From NCBI GenBank assembly GCA_964504305.1, contig CAZDEB010000004.1, positions 186,001 to 250,000 on the forward strand: a stretch of 64,000 bases of DNA, given 5' to 3'. The stretch is from UBA11606 sp964504305. GTDB taxonomy: Bacteria > Actinomycetota > Acidimicrobiia > Acidimicrobiales > Aldehydirespiratoraceae. The position numbers were made by a program, and so were the translations under genes. This document shows positions 26,362-34,403 of this stretch, piece after piece. Each line of letters begins with the position of its first letter. Position 1 is the stretch's first letter. The notes beneath the pieces are model-generated. The model ran no database searches. It worked only from the letters and a program-made list of their open reading frames with translations, and was not told the DNA's origin.

Positions 26362-28388
26362 TGAGAGTTCCTCGCTATTGAGCCGTTCGTCGCCAGTCGG
26401 GCTTTCGCTGCCACCGCGGCAGCCGTGATGCCAAAGTGGTCGTAGAGTTCTGGGCCGGGACCCGACTCTCCAAAACCGTCCATACCAATGAACTGATCTT
26501 CGGGTCGCAACCAACGGCGCCAGATCCCCTCCACTGCGGCTTCGATGCCGATTCGCGGGGCTTCGCCCAGCACCATGTTCTGTGCATCTGCGTCCTGTGT
26601 GGCGAAGAGTTCCCAGCACGGCATGGACACCACCGCGGCGGCGACGCCCTCTGTGGCAAGACTTTCGGCAGCTTCAACTGCGATGGCGACCTCAGAGCCA
26701 GATGCCAACAGCGTGACATCGCGACCGCCGTCGGGCTCTCGCAGCAGGTAGGCGCCATCGGCGACGCGATTGGCATCTCCCAAGCCAACGGTGTCGCGCG
26801 CGACTGGCAAGCCCTGTCGCGACAGGCATAGGACAGTCGGCGTGCCGTCTCGCCTCAGCGCAATTTCCCACGCCTCGGCCGTCTCGACCGCATCGGCCGG
26901 ACGAATGACCTGTAGCCCGGGAATGACCCGCAGAGCGGCCAGATGTTCGACAGGCTGGTGGGTGGTGCCGTCTTCGCCGAGCCCGATGGAGTCATGAGTC
27001 ATAACGTGAATGACGTCGAGGCCCATGATGGCGGCCATGCGGAGTGCCGGACGGCTGTAGTCGGCGAACACGAGGAATGTGCCGCCATAGGGCAGATGAC
27101 CTTGGTGGAGGGCAATACCGTTCATGGCCGCCGCCATTGCGTGCTCGCGCACGCCATAGTGGATGTAGTTGCCGTGGAAGTCTCTGGGCTCTATGGGCTT
27201 GTGTGCTGTTGTGAGAGTGAGATTTGAACCACTTAGATCGGCTGAGCCACCGAGCAAAGCAGGGTAGTCGGGGGTGATGGCGCTCAATACGAGTTCGCTG
27301 GACTTGCGAGTCGCCAGCTTTGGTCGATCGACTGAGAACGCGGTGCGTACTTGTCTGAGGCTCTCTCGGACTGCTGTGGGCTCCAGACCTTGGAGCCTCG
27401 CCAGCAAATCGGTGCGCGTCGACTCGGGCAAGGTTTCAACTCGGGTCTCCCACTCTGTTCGTGATGTCACACCCGCCTCGCCGACGCGACGCCAGGCATC
27501 GAGAATCGGAGTCGGTATCTCGAATGAAGGCGCCGTCCATTCGAGCCGTGCTCGTGTCGCCGCGATTTCGTCTTCACCCAGAGCGGCACCATGCGCTGCA
27601 GCGGTCCCTTCTTTGTTGGGTGCGCCAAAGCCGATTGTGGTGCGGCACGCCACGATGGAGGGACGATCAGCCTGATCTGCCTCGGCTATAGCTGCTTCGA
27701 TAGCCGCGGTGTCATGGCCATCGACAGCGATGGTGTGCCAGTTGCTCGCTGCGAATCTGGCCAACTGGTTGTCGGAGACAGCGAGGTCGGTCGCTCCGTC
27801 TATGGAGATGTGGTTGTCATCGAACAGCACGATGAGATGATCGAGTTCCATGTGCCCGGCAAGGCTGATTGCCTCTTGGCTGATGCCCTCCATGAGGCAC
27901 CCATCGCCGGCGAGCACAAAAGTTCTGTGATCACATATGTCGGATCCGTACTCTTCGCGGAGCAGTCTCTCGGCGATCGCCATCCCCACGCCATTCGCAA
28001 TGCCCTGGCCGAGCGGGCCGGTCGTCGTTTCGATTCCCGGGAGATGTCCATACTCGGGATGGCCGGCGGCCGGGCTTCCGATCTGGCGAAAGGCGCGTAG
28101 GTGGTCAAGCTCTACACCCCTGTAGCCGGTCAACCAGAGCAGGGAGTACAGCAGCATGGAGCCATGGCCTGCGGACAGCACGAACCGGTCGCGGTCAGGC
28201 CACTCGGGCTCGCTCGGATCAAAGGAGAGGAACCGGCTGAAGAGCACGGTGGCTACGTCTGCCATTCCCATTGGCATGCCGGGGTGTCCTGAGTTGGCCG
28301 CCTGTACTGCGTCCATCGAGAGCACGCGTATGGCGTTGGCCATCGTCCTCAGTTCGTCAGTACTGGTGTCGGTCGTGATCGTGTCCAT
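26358..28388 (-). CDS. tkt: Transketolase
   Basis: The 676-residue product has the thiamine-diphosphate site GDGCLMEGISQEA, the N-terminal SGHPGMPMGMADV and the transketolase signature GVREHAMAAAMNGIALH. The C-terminal HDSIGLGEDGTTHQPVEH is also present. It shuttles two-carbon units in RuBP regeneration. The ATG at 28388 has AAAGGA upstream. It lies 11 bases after phosphoribulokinase and overlaps rpe, so the three are one operon. Confidence 0.95.
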   Translation of the reverse strand: MDTITTDTSTDELRTMANAIRVLSMDAVQAANSGHPGMPMGMADVATVLFSRFLSFDPSEPEWPDRDRFVLSAGHGSMLLYSLLWLTGYRGVELDHLRAFRQIGSPAAGHPEYGHLPGIETTTGPLGQGIANGVGMAIAERLLREEYGSDICDHRTFVLAGDGCLMEGISQEAISLAGHMELDHLIVLFDDNHISIDGATDLAVSDNQLARFAASNWHTIAVDGHDTAAIEAAIAEADQADRPSIVACRTTIGFGAPNKEGTAAAHGAALGEDEIAATRARLEWTAPSFEIPTPILDAWRRVGEAGVTSRTEWETRVETLPESTRTDLLARLQGLEPTAVRESLRQVRTAFSVDRPKLATRKSSELVLSAITPDYPALLGGSADLSGSNLTLTTAHKPIEPRDFHGNYIHYGVREHAMAAAMNGIALHQGHLPYGGTFLVFADYSRPALRMAAIMGLDVIHVMTHDSIGLGEDGTTHQPVEHLAALRVIPGLQVIRPADAVETAEAWEIALRRDGTPTVLCLSRQGLPVARDTVGLGDANRVADGAYLLREPDGGRDVTLLASGSEVAIAVEAAESLATEGVAAAVVSMPCWELFATQDADAQNMVLGEAPRIGIEAAVEGIWRRWLRPEDQFIGMDGFGESGPGPELYDHFGITAAAVAAKARLATNGSIARNSQ

Positions 28389-28399
28389 TTCGTGGTCCT

Positions 28400-29260
28400 T
28401 TAGGAGATCAGGTCCTTGATGATCGGGGTGAGGATGAGCTCCATGGCCACCCCCCACTTCCCGCCCGGTACAACGATCGTGTTGCGACGGGACATGAACG
28501 AGTCGTGGAGCATCGCCAGGAGGTATGGGAAGTCGACGTTGAACTTCGCCGGGTCTTGGAAGCGGATGACAATGAAGCTCTCATCAAGTGTGGGTACGTC
28601 TCGAGCAATGAAGGGGTTGGACGTATCAACTGTTGGCACACGCTGGAAGTTGATGTCGCTCTGGCTGAACTGCGGCGTGATGTAATGCACGTAGTCCGAC
28701 ATGCGTCGGAGAATCGTGTGGGTTACGTCTTTGCTGTCGTAGCCACGCATCGAGCTGTCGCGATGGATCTTCTGGATCCATTCCAGATTCACGATGGGCA
28801 CCACGCCGATCAGCAGATCGACGTGGCTGGCGATGTCGATGCCGTTGACAACGGCCCCACCGTGGAGGCCCTCGTAGAACAACAGGTCGGTGCCGCGCTC
28901 AGCTCCCTCCCACTCGGTAAAGGTGCCCGGGGGGCTGCGGTACTGCTCGGCCTCGGTTTCGTTGTGAACGTAGTGACGTGTCTGGCCCGTGCCCGACTCA
29001 CCGTATTCGATGAACAGTTCCTCGAGTTTGTCGAGCACGTTCCCGTCGGGACCGAAATGACTCAGGGTCTGTCCGCTGGCGTCGGCCTCCGCCACGGCCT
29101 CTTTCATCGCGGCACGGTCATAGCGATGGAAACTGTCGCCCTCTACGAATACTGCATCGATGTGCTCACGGTTGAAGATGTGGTCTATGGCAACTTTTAC
29201 GGTTGTCGTCCCGGCTCCAGACGATCCTGTGACCGCGACTATGGGATGTTTCTTCGACAT
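28400..29260 (-). CDS. cbbP: Phosphoribulokinase, short bacterial type
   Basis: The 286-residue product has the P-loop GSSGAGTTTV, the catalytic region EGDSFHRYDR, the YEGLHGG motif and the IVNLEWIQKIHRD segment of the proteobacterial-type enzyme. It phosphorylates ribulose 5-phosphate to make RuBP, the step that defines the cycle together with RuBisCO. It lies 52 bases after the aldolase gene on the same strand. Plant and cyanobacterial enzymes are longer and differ. Confidence 0.95.
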   Translation of the reverse strand: MSKKHPIVAVTGSSGAGTTTVKVAIDHIFNREHIDAVFVEGDSFHRYDRAAMKEAVAEADASGQTLSHFGPDGNVLDKLEELFIEYGESGTGQTRHYVHNETEAEQYRSPPGTFTEWEGAERGTDLLFYEGLHGGAVVNGIDIASHVDLLIGVVPIVNLEWIQKIHRDSSMRGYDSKDVTHTILRRMSDYVHYITPQFSQSDINFQRVPTVDTSNPFIARDVPTLDESFIVIRFQDPAKFNVDFPYLLAMLHDSFMSRRNTIVVPGGKWGVAMELILTPIIKDLIS

Positions 29261-29312
29261 TCTGGCGTCCTAGTGGTTGGTCGACGGGCAGCGTGGAGCG
29301 GTGGCCATGCGA

Positions 29313-30335
29313 TCAAGCCGTCTGCGCGGATTCGGGCCTGTACTGACCTCGCGCAGCGAGACTGTTGAGCCTGGCCCGCTCCAGCAGCGCTGCCGTGGCT
29401 TCAGTTACCTTCTCGGGGTTCCCGCGCCAGGTTTCGAGTGCCTCGCGCTGCAGTGCTCGGCCGAAGGAGAACGTGAGCGGCCATGGTGCGTTCCGGTCGA
29501 ACTGGTTCATCAGGTTGAGGTGCTGGGTTGCCTCGCTGTCGCTCTGGCCGCCAGAAAGAAAGGCGACACCTGAGACCCCTGCTGGCACGTTGTCGCGTAG
29601 ACATCGCAGGGTCTGCGCAGCAACCTGTTCGACGCCGGCACGATCCGTATCGCCCGCACCGGATATCACCATGCTGGGTTTCAAGATCGTTCCCTCAAGG
29701 GCCACCCCCTGGTTCTCGAGTTGGGCGAACACCGAAGTCAGGGTCTTGGCGGTGATCTCGTAGCAGGAATCGATGCTGTGGGTTCCGTCCATGAGTACCT
29801 CGGGCTCGACGATCGGAACGATCTGGGCCTCCTGGCACAACGCCGCATATCGAGCGAGCGCGTGAGCATTAGCTTCGATGCATGCGCTGGTTGGAGTACC
29901 GTTCGCGATGGTGATGACGGCCCGCCACTTGGCGAACCTGGCCCCAAGTCCGTAGTACTCAGCCAGCCGGTCCCGTAGTCCGTCCAAACCTTCTGTGACT
30001 AACTCGGCGGCGTGGCCAGCCAAGGGCTTGGCCCCGGTGTCGACCTTGATGCCCGGGACGATGCCGCGGGACATCATGAAGTCGGGGAGAGCCTGTCCGT
30101 CTGCGGCGGTTTGACGGATGGTCTCGTCGAAGAGAATGGCACCGCCTACGTACTCGGATAGGCCCTCGCCTGCCACGAGGAGCTCGCGGTAGGCGCGGCG
30201 ATTGTCTTCGGTGGCATCGATTCCGCGCGCTTCGAAGCGCTTGTTACATGTCGGTGTGCTCTCGTCGATCGCCAGGATCCCACGACCCTTGCCAACAAGC
30301 GCGGTCGCGGTCTCTGTCAGTATCTGCAGATCCAT
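29313..30335 (-). CDS. Fructose-bisphosphate aldolase, class I
   Basis: The 340-residue product is of the Schiff-base class: GRGILAIDESTPTCNKRF at the start, the FAKWRAVI segment and the lysine in GTILKPSMVISG. GVAFLSGGQSD also supports the class. It condenses triose phosphates to FBP, and possibly makes sedoheptulose bisphosphate. Many bacterial Calvin clusters use class II aldolase, so class I is worth noting. The ATG at 30335 is the first gene of the minus-strand cbb operon, and the operator at 30385 lies 50 bases upstream. Confidence 0.93.
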   Translation of the reverse strand: MDLQILTETATALVGKGRGILAIDESTPTCNKRFEARGIDATEDNRRAYRELLVAGEGLSEYVGGAILFDETIRQTAADGQALPDFMMSRGIVPGIKVDTGAKPLAGHAAELVTEGLDGLRDRLAEYYGLGARFAKWRAVITIANGTPTSACIEANAHALARYAALCQEAQIVPIVEPEVLMDGTHSIDSCYEITAKTLTSVFAQLENQGVALEGTILKPSMVISGAGDTDRAGVEQVAAQTLRCLRDNVPAGVSGVAFLSGGQSDSEATQHLNLMNQFDRNAPWPLTFSFGRALQREALETWRGNPEKVTEATAALLERARLNSLAARGQYRPESAQTA

Positions 30336-30384
30336 AAACGGGTGACCCCTTCGGTTCACGAATTACCATAGGAGTCAGTATGCA

Positions 30385-30398
30385 TCGGTTCAAATCGA
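30385..30398 (-). promoter_or_regulatory. Putative CbbR operator (aldolase/cbbR intergenic)
   Basis: The minus strand reads TCGATTTGAACCGA, exactly the same 14 bases as found in front of cbbL (31383) and 12 of 14 with the site before glpX (36818). The half-sites TCGATT/AA(C/T)CGA form an imperfect inverted repeat. It sits between the divergent aldolase operon and cbbR, where a LysR regulator is expected to bind. Confidence 0.7.
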
Positions 30399-30453
30399 AG
30401 CTACTCTACAATGACATCGGTGTATATCGATGAAGATTCGAGGAGCAAGAGTC

Positions 30454-31359
30454 ATGATCACGATCCGTCAGCTCGAGATCTTCGCCGAGGTGGTGAGAAA
30501 CGATGGCAGTGTGACCCAGGCCGCGGCAAAGCTGTACGTGTCCCAACCCTCGGTGTCGGACACGCTGCGCGCTCTCGAGAAGAGCCTTGGTGCCAAGATG
30601 TTCTCGGGACGTGGCCGGGCACGCGCCCTCACCCCGGCTGGCGAGTCCTACTGGGACTACACCAGGCGAATCCTGGGTTTGATCGACGAGGCAGCGCAAG
30701 CGGTCGCCGACTTTGGAGAACGACCCCAGGGTCGACTTTCCATCGTTGCCGTGCCAACCGCGGGTGAGTACCTGGTGCCAGCCGTATTGCGCGCTTTTCT
30801 CGACGAGCATCCCGAGGTCGCGGTCACGCTCATGGTCGCGAATCGCGCCGATGCCACAGAGTGTCTGCGTGAAGGGCAGGCGGACTTGGCCATCATGGGT
30901 CGACCACCTGCCGGCCTCGTTGCCGAGAATAGGCGCTTCGACGAGAACCGCCTGTTGTTGCTGTGCGGCGCCAGCCACGAACTGGCCGGGACCACTCCGG
31001 ACATCGAGGCCATCGCGAAATCTCCCTTTCTCCTGCGTGAGAACGGCTCGGGGACGCGGGCTGCGATCGAGGAACTCTTTGCCTCGGAGGATCTTGAGCT
31101 TCGTCAGACCATGGTCTTGGGCTCGAATCTCGCCATTCTTGCTGCACTGCGAGAAGGCCTCGGCGTAGCAGCCATGCCCGAGATCGCCGCGGCGCGCGGC
31201 ATCGAGAGTGGTGAGGTCGTCGAACTGGAAGTTTCGTTGTTCCCGCTGGTGCGGGAATGGCACGTTGTCTGGCTGTCTACCCGACCGCTCTCGGCACCTG
31301 CCGCTGCTTTCACCGAGATGATGGTCGGCCAACAGATACTCGAACCTACATCGCCATGA
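30454..31359 (+). CDS. cbbR: LysR-type regulator of the Calvin cluster (CbbR)
   Basis: The 301-residue product has an N-terminal winged helix (ITIRQLEIFAEVVRNDGSVTQ, then LYVSQPSVSDTLRALEKSLG) and a C-terminal LysR substrate domain with VAVPTAGEYLVP at its front. CbbR proteins sense metabolites such as RuBP or NADPH and activate cbb operons. The ATG at 30454 has GAGGAG upstream; an ATG at 30430 is a weaker choice. It is divergent from the aldolase operon and followed by cbbL. Its likely binding sites are the three matching 14-mers. Confidence 0.9.
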   Translation: MITIRQLEIFAEVVRNDGSVTQAAAKLYVSQPSVSDTLRALEKSLGAKMFSGRGRARALTPAGESYWDYTRRILGLIDEAAQAVADFGERPQGRLSIVAVPTAGEYLVPAVLRAFLDEHPEVAVTLMVANRADATECLREGQADLAIMGRPPAGLVAENRRFDENRLLLLCGASHELAGTTPDIEAIAKSPFLLRENGSGTRAAIEELFASEDLELRQTMVLGSNLAILAALREGLGVAAMPEIAAARGIESGEVVELEVSLFPLVREWHVVWLSTRPLSAPAAAFTEMMVGQQILEPTSP

Positions 31360-31382
31360 ACTTATAGAAGTGTCAATGTTAA

Positions 31383-31396
31383 TCGATTTGAACCGA
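31383..31396 (+). promoter_or_regulatory. Putative CbbR operator upstream of cbbL
   Basis: TCGATTTGAACCGA on the plus strand is identical to the reverse complement of the site at 30385. It is preceded by AATGTTAA, as the glpX site is preceded by AATGTTCA. It lies 80 bases before the cbbL ATG, suitable for an activator site. Confidence 0.7.
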
Positions 31397-31476
31397 CGTA
31401 GACGACGTCGTAGGGTGACGGAGAACCCGGTGACCACCTTGGCGACACCTGAATACACAGCACATCTGGAGACGGA

Positions 31477-32895
31477 ATGGCCACGACCTATGACGCAGGC
31501 GTAAAGGACTATCGAGACACGTATTGGATGCCCGATTACACGCCCAAGGACACTGACATCCTCGCGTGTTTCAAGGTTACGCCTCAAGACGGTGTGCCTC
31601 GAGAAGAGTTGGCCGCCGCCGTAGCGGCCGAATCCTCAACAGGTACCTGGACAACGGTCTGGACCGACTTGTTGACCGACCTCGAGTACTACAAAGGTCG
31701 GGCCTACGCTATCGAAGACGTCCCCGGAGACGACACCTGCTTCTACGCTTTCATTGCCTACCCGATCGACCTCTTCGAGGAAGGCTCGGTAGTCAATGTC
31801 ATGACCTCGTTGGTGGGCAACGTCTTCGGGTTCAAGGCCCTCCGAGCGCTACGCCTCGAGGACATCCGATTCCCGATCGCCTACGTCATGACTTGCAACG
31901 GCCCACCTCAAGGCATACAGGTAGAGCGCGACATTTTGAACAAGTACGGGCGTCCGCTACTGGGCTGCACCATCAAGCCCAAGCTGGGCTTGTCGGCCAA
32001 GAATTACGGCCGGGCCTGCTATGAGGGCCTACGCGGCGGCCTCGACTTCACCAAGGACGACGAGAACGTCAACTCCCAACCCTTTATGCGCTGGCGGGCG
32101 CGCTTCGACTTCGTGATGGAAGCCGTTCAGAAGGCCGAGGCAGAGACAGGCGAACGGAAGGGTCACTACCTCAACGTCACGGCCGCGACAACCGACGAAG
32201 CGATGAAGCGTGCCGAATACGCCAAGGAGCTTGGCGCCCGCATCATCATGCACGACTACATCACCGGAGGCTGGTCGACGAACACCCAACTGGCCCAGTG
32301 GTGCCAGGAGAACGGGCTCCTGTTGCACATCCACCGTGCAATGCACGCGGTGCTCGATCGCAATCCTCATCACGGAATCCACTTCCGAGTGTTGACCAAG
32401 ATATTGCGTCTCTCCGGTGGCGATCACCTGCACTCTGGCACGGTTGTGGGGAAGCTCGAAGGCGATCGTGCAGCGACCCTTGGATGGATCGACACCATGC
32501 GCGATTCTTTCATCCCGGAAGATCGCTCACGCGGCCTCTTCTTTGATCAGGATTGGGGATCGATGCCCGGAGTCTTCCCAGTCGCGTCCGGTGGCATTCA
32601 CGTCTGGCACATGCCTGCTCTGGTCAACATCTTCGGCGATGACTCGGTCCTGCAGTTTGGCGGCGGAACCCTGGGCCACCCATGGGGTAACGCGGCAGGA
32701 GCAGCTGCCAACCGTGTCGCCGTCGAAGCCTGCGTCGAGGCCAGGAACACGGGTAGGCAATTGGAGGTGGAGGGGAAAGACATCCTCACTGCCGCGGCCA
32801 AGCACAGCCCAGAGCTTGCGGCCGCCATGGAAACTTGGAAAGAAATCAAGTTCGAGTTCGACACTGTCGACAAGCTCGACGTTTCCCACCGCTAA
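31477..32895 (+). CDS. cbbL: RuBisCO large subunit, form I
   Basis: The 472-residue product has the complete active site: the GCTIKPKLGLS loop, the carbamylated lysine in GLDFTKDDENVNSQ, the HIHRAMHAV histidine region, the flexible loop 6 (GTVVGKLEGD) and the SGGIHVWHMP phosphate site. The N-terminus (TYWMPDYTPKDTDILACFK) looks like form IA (green-type, CbbQO-associated) rather than form IC/ID. It fixes CO2 on RuBP. The ATG at 31477 follows GGAGACGGA. It starts the plus-strand operon cbbL-cbbS-unknown-cbbQ-cbbO. Confidence 0.97.
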   Translation: MATTYDAGVKDYRDTYWMPDYTPKDTDILACFKVTPQDGVPREELAAAVAAESSTGTWTTVWTDLLTDLEYYKGRAYAIEDVPGDDTCFYAFIAYPIDLFEEGSVVNVMTSLVGNVFGFKALRALRLEDIRFPIAYVMTCNGPPQGIQVERDILNKYGRPLLGCTIKPKLGLSAKNYGRACYEGLRGGLDFTKDDENVNSQPFMRWRARFDFVMEAVQKAEAETGERKGHYLNVTAATTDEAMKRAEYAKELGARIIMHDYITGGWSTNTQLAQWCQENGLLLHIHRAMHAVLDRNPHHGIHFRVLTKILRLSGGDHLHSGTVVGKLEGDRAATLGWIDTMRDSFIPEDRSRGLFFDQDWGSMPGVFPVASGGIHVWHMPALVNIFGDDSVLQFGGGTLGHPWGNAAGAAANRVAVEACVEARNTGRQLEVEGKDILTAAAKHSPELAAAMETWKEIKFEFDTVDKLDVSHR

Positions 32896-32931
32896 GCCCA
32901 CCCAAACCACCAGATCTGGAGCACAGCAGAT

Positions 32932-33279
32932 ATGCAAGACTATGAATCAAGCCTGAAAGACCCCTCGAGCCGCAAATTCGAGACGTTCTCCTACCTACCC
33001 CCAATGACGGCCGAGCAAACCCGGCAGCAGATCGACTACATCGTCAACAAGGGCTGGAATCCAGGCATCGAACACACCGAACCCGAAAATGCCGGGGGCA
33101 ACTACTGGTACATGTGGAAACTGCCTATGTTCGGAGAGACCGACGTCGACGTCATTCTTGGCGAAATCGAGGCCTGCCACGTTGCTCACCCCGATAACCA
33201 TGTCCGCCTCCTCGGGTATGACAACTTCACCCAGTCGGCCGGAGCGTCCATGGTCATACACCGCGGCGAGATCGTCTAG
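32932..33279 (+). CDS. cbbS: RuBisCO small subunit
   Basis: The 115-residue product has RKFETFSYLPPMTAEQTRQQ, GWNPGIEHTEPENA and the YWYMWKLPMFGETD segment of form I small subunits, ending in a VRLLGYDN strand. Eight copies cap the L8 core. It lies 36 bases after cbbL with GGAG before the ATG. The short version (no extra C-terminal hairpin) agrees with form IA/IB rather than IC/ID. Confidence 0.96.
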   Translation: MQDYESSLKDPSSRKFETFSYLPPMTAEQTRQQIDYIVNKGWNPGIEHTEPENAGGNYWYMWKLPMFGETDVDVILGEIEACHVAHPDNHVRLLGYDNFTQSAGASMVIHRGEIV

Positions 33280-33282
33280 TCA

Positions 33283-33594
33283 ATGGTCGCACCAACCCTC
33301 TACATCGGACTCGACGATGACGTTAATGGAGGGATGACCACCATTGGCAAGATGATTCGCGACGCCCAGGTGTTCGGCCTCATCGACACAAGCGAGACCT
33401 GTGAGGGATGGGACCTGTCAAGAATCAATGCCCTCCTCCAGGAGACCAACGAACAGTGGGACAGGTACGGGTGCATGGTCAGCCAACTTCCCGAAAACCT
33501 GTCGAAGCGTCATAGGGAGATTCACGACGCGGGAATAGCGAGGGCCAAGGCGGCTGGCTGGACTGGCGAGCACGAACTGGATGACGATGACTGA
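33283..33594 (+). CDS. Unknown small protein in the RuBisCO operon
   Basis: The 103-residue acidic product starts three bases after the cbbS stop and overlaps cbbQ by 14 bases, so it belongs to the operon. It opens with PTLYIGLDDDVNGGMTTIG, has one Cys in TCEGWD and another in GCMVSQ, and ends in a run of Asp. It is predicted soluble and mostly helical (DLSRINALLQETNEQWDRYG). I do not recognise the family. The position suggests a RuBisCO assembly, activation or regulatory partner, which is inference only. Confidence 0.75.
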   Translation: MVAPTLYIGLDDDVNGGMTTIGKMIRDAQVFGLIDTSETCEGWDLSRINALLQETNEQWDRYGCMVSQLPENLSKRHREIHDAGIARAKAAGWTGEHELDDDD

Positions 33595-34393
33595 GGCAGT
33601 CGAGCAGTACCTGATTGGCGAGCAGCCGTACTACGAACCGGTCGCCGATGAAATCGACCTCTATGAGGCTGCCTACAGCGTGCGCATGCCCATGATGCTC
33701 AAGGGCCCAACGGGCTGTGGCAAGTCTCGCTTTGTGGAGTACATGGCCTGGAAGCTCGGCAAACCGCTCATTACTGTGGCTTGCAACGAGGACATGACTG
33801 CATCCGATCTTGTCGGCCGTTTCCTGCTGGACAAGGACGGAACGAAATGGCAGGACGGCCCACTCACCATGGCAGCGCGCGCGGGAGCGATTTGCTACCT
33901 GGATGAAGTGGTGGAGGCCAGACAAGACACCACCGTCGTCATTCACCCTCTGACCGATCACAGGCGCGTGCTGCCGTTGGACAAGAAGGGCGAACTGGTC
34001 GTGGCCCATTCCGACTTCCAACTCGTCATTTCCTACAATCCTGGTTACCAGAGCCTGATGAAGGATCTGAAGCAATCAACCAAGCAGCGCTTCGGCGGGC
34101 TTGACTTCGACTACCCCGAGGCCGAGCTGGAGGTCTCGATCGTTGCCAACGAGTCGGGCGTAGACGCGGCCGTGGCCAACAAGCTTGTGCAAATTGCGCA
34201 TCGGGCCCGCAACCTCAAGGGTCACGGACTGGACGAGGGCATCTCAACTCGGCTGCTGGTCTACGCCGGCCAGCTCATCGAGTCAGGGGTTGATGCCAGA
34301 GCAGCCTGCAGCATGACTATGGTGACGCCGCTGACCGACGATCCTGACATGCGAGACACCTTGGACGCAGCCGTCCAGACCTTCCTGGATTAG
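33581..34393 (+). CDS. cbbQ: RuBisCO activase AAA+ subunit (MoxR type)
   Basis: The 270-residue AAA+ protein has Walker A GPTGCGKSR, Walker B AICYLDEV, and family segments such as ITVACNEDMTASDLVGRFLL and SYNPGYQSLMKDLKQSTKQR. CbbQ hexamers with CbbO remove inhibitory sugar phosphates from form I RuBisCO. It overlaps the small unknown gene and precedes cbbO by ten bases. This tandem is typical of form IA operons. Confidence 0.93.
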   Translation: MTMTEAVEQYLIGEQPYYEPVADEIDLYEAAYSVRMPMMLKGPTGCGKSRFVEYMAWKLGKPLITVACNEDMTASDLVGRFLLDKDGTKWQDGPLTMAARAGAICYLDEVVEARQDTTVVIHPLTDHRRVLPLDKKGELVVAHSDFQLVISYNPGYQSLMKDLKQSTKQRFGGLDFDYPEAELEVSIVANESGVDAAVANKLVQIAHRARNLKGHGLDEGISTRLLVYAGQLIESGVDARAACSMTMVTPLTDDPDMRDTLDAAVQTFLD

Positions 34394-34403
34394 CCGGGTC
34401 GTC

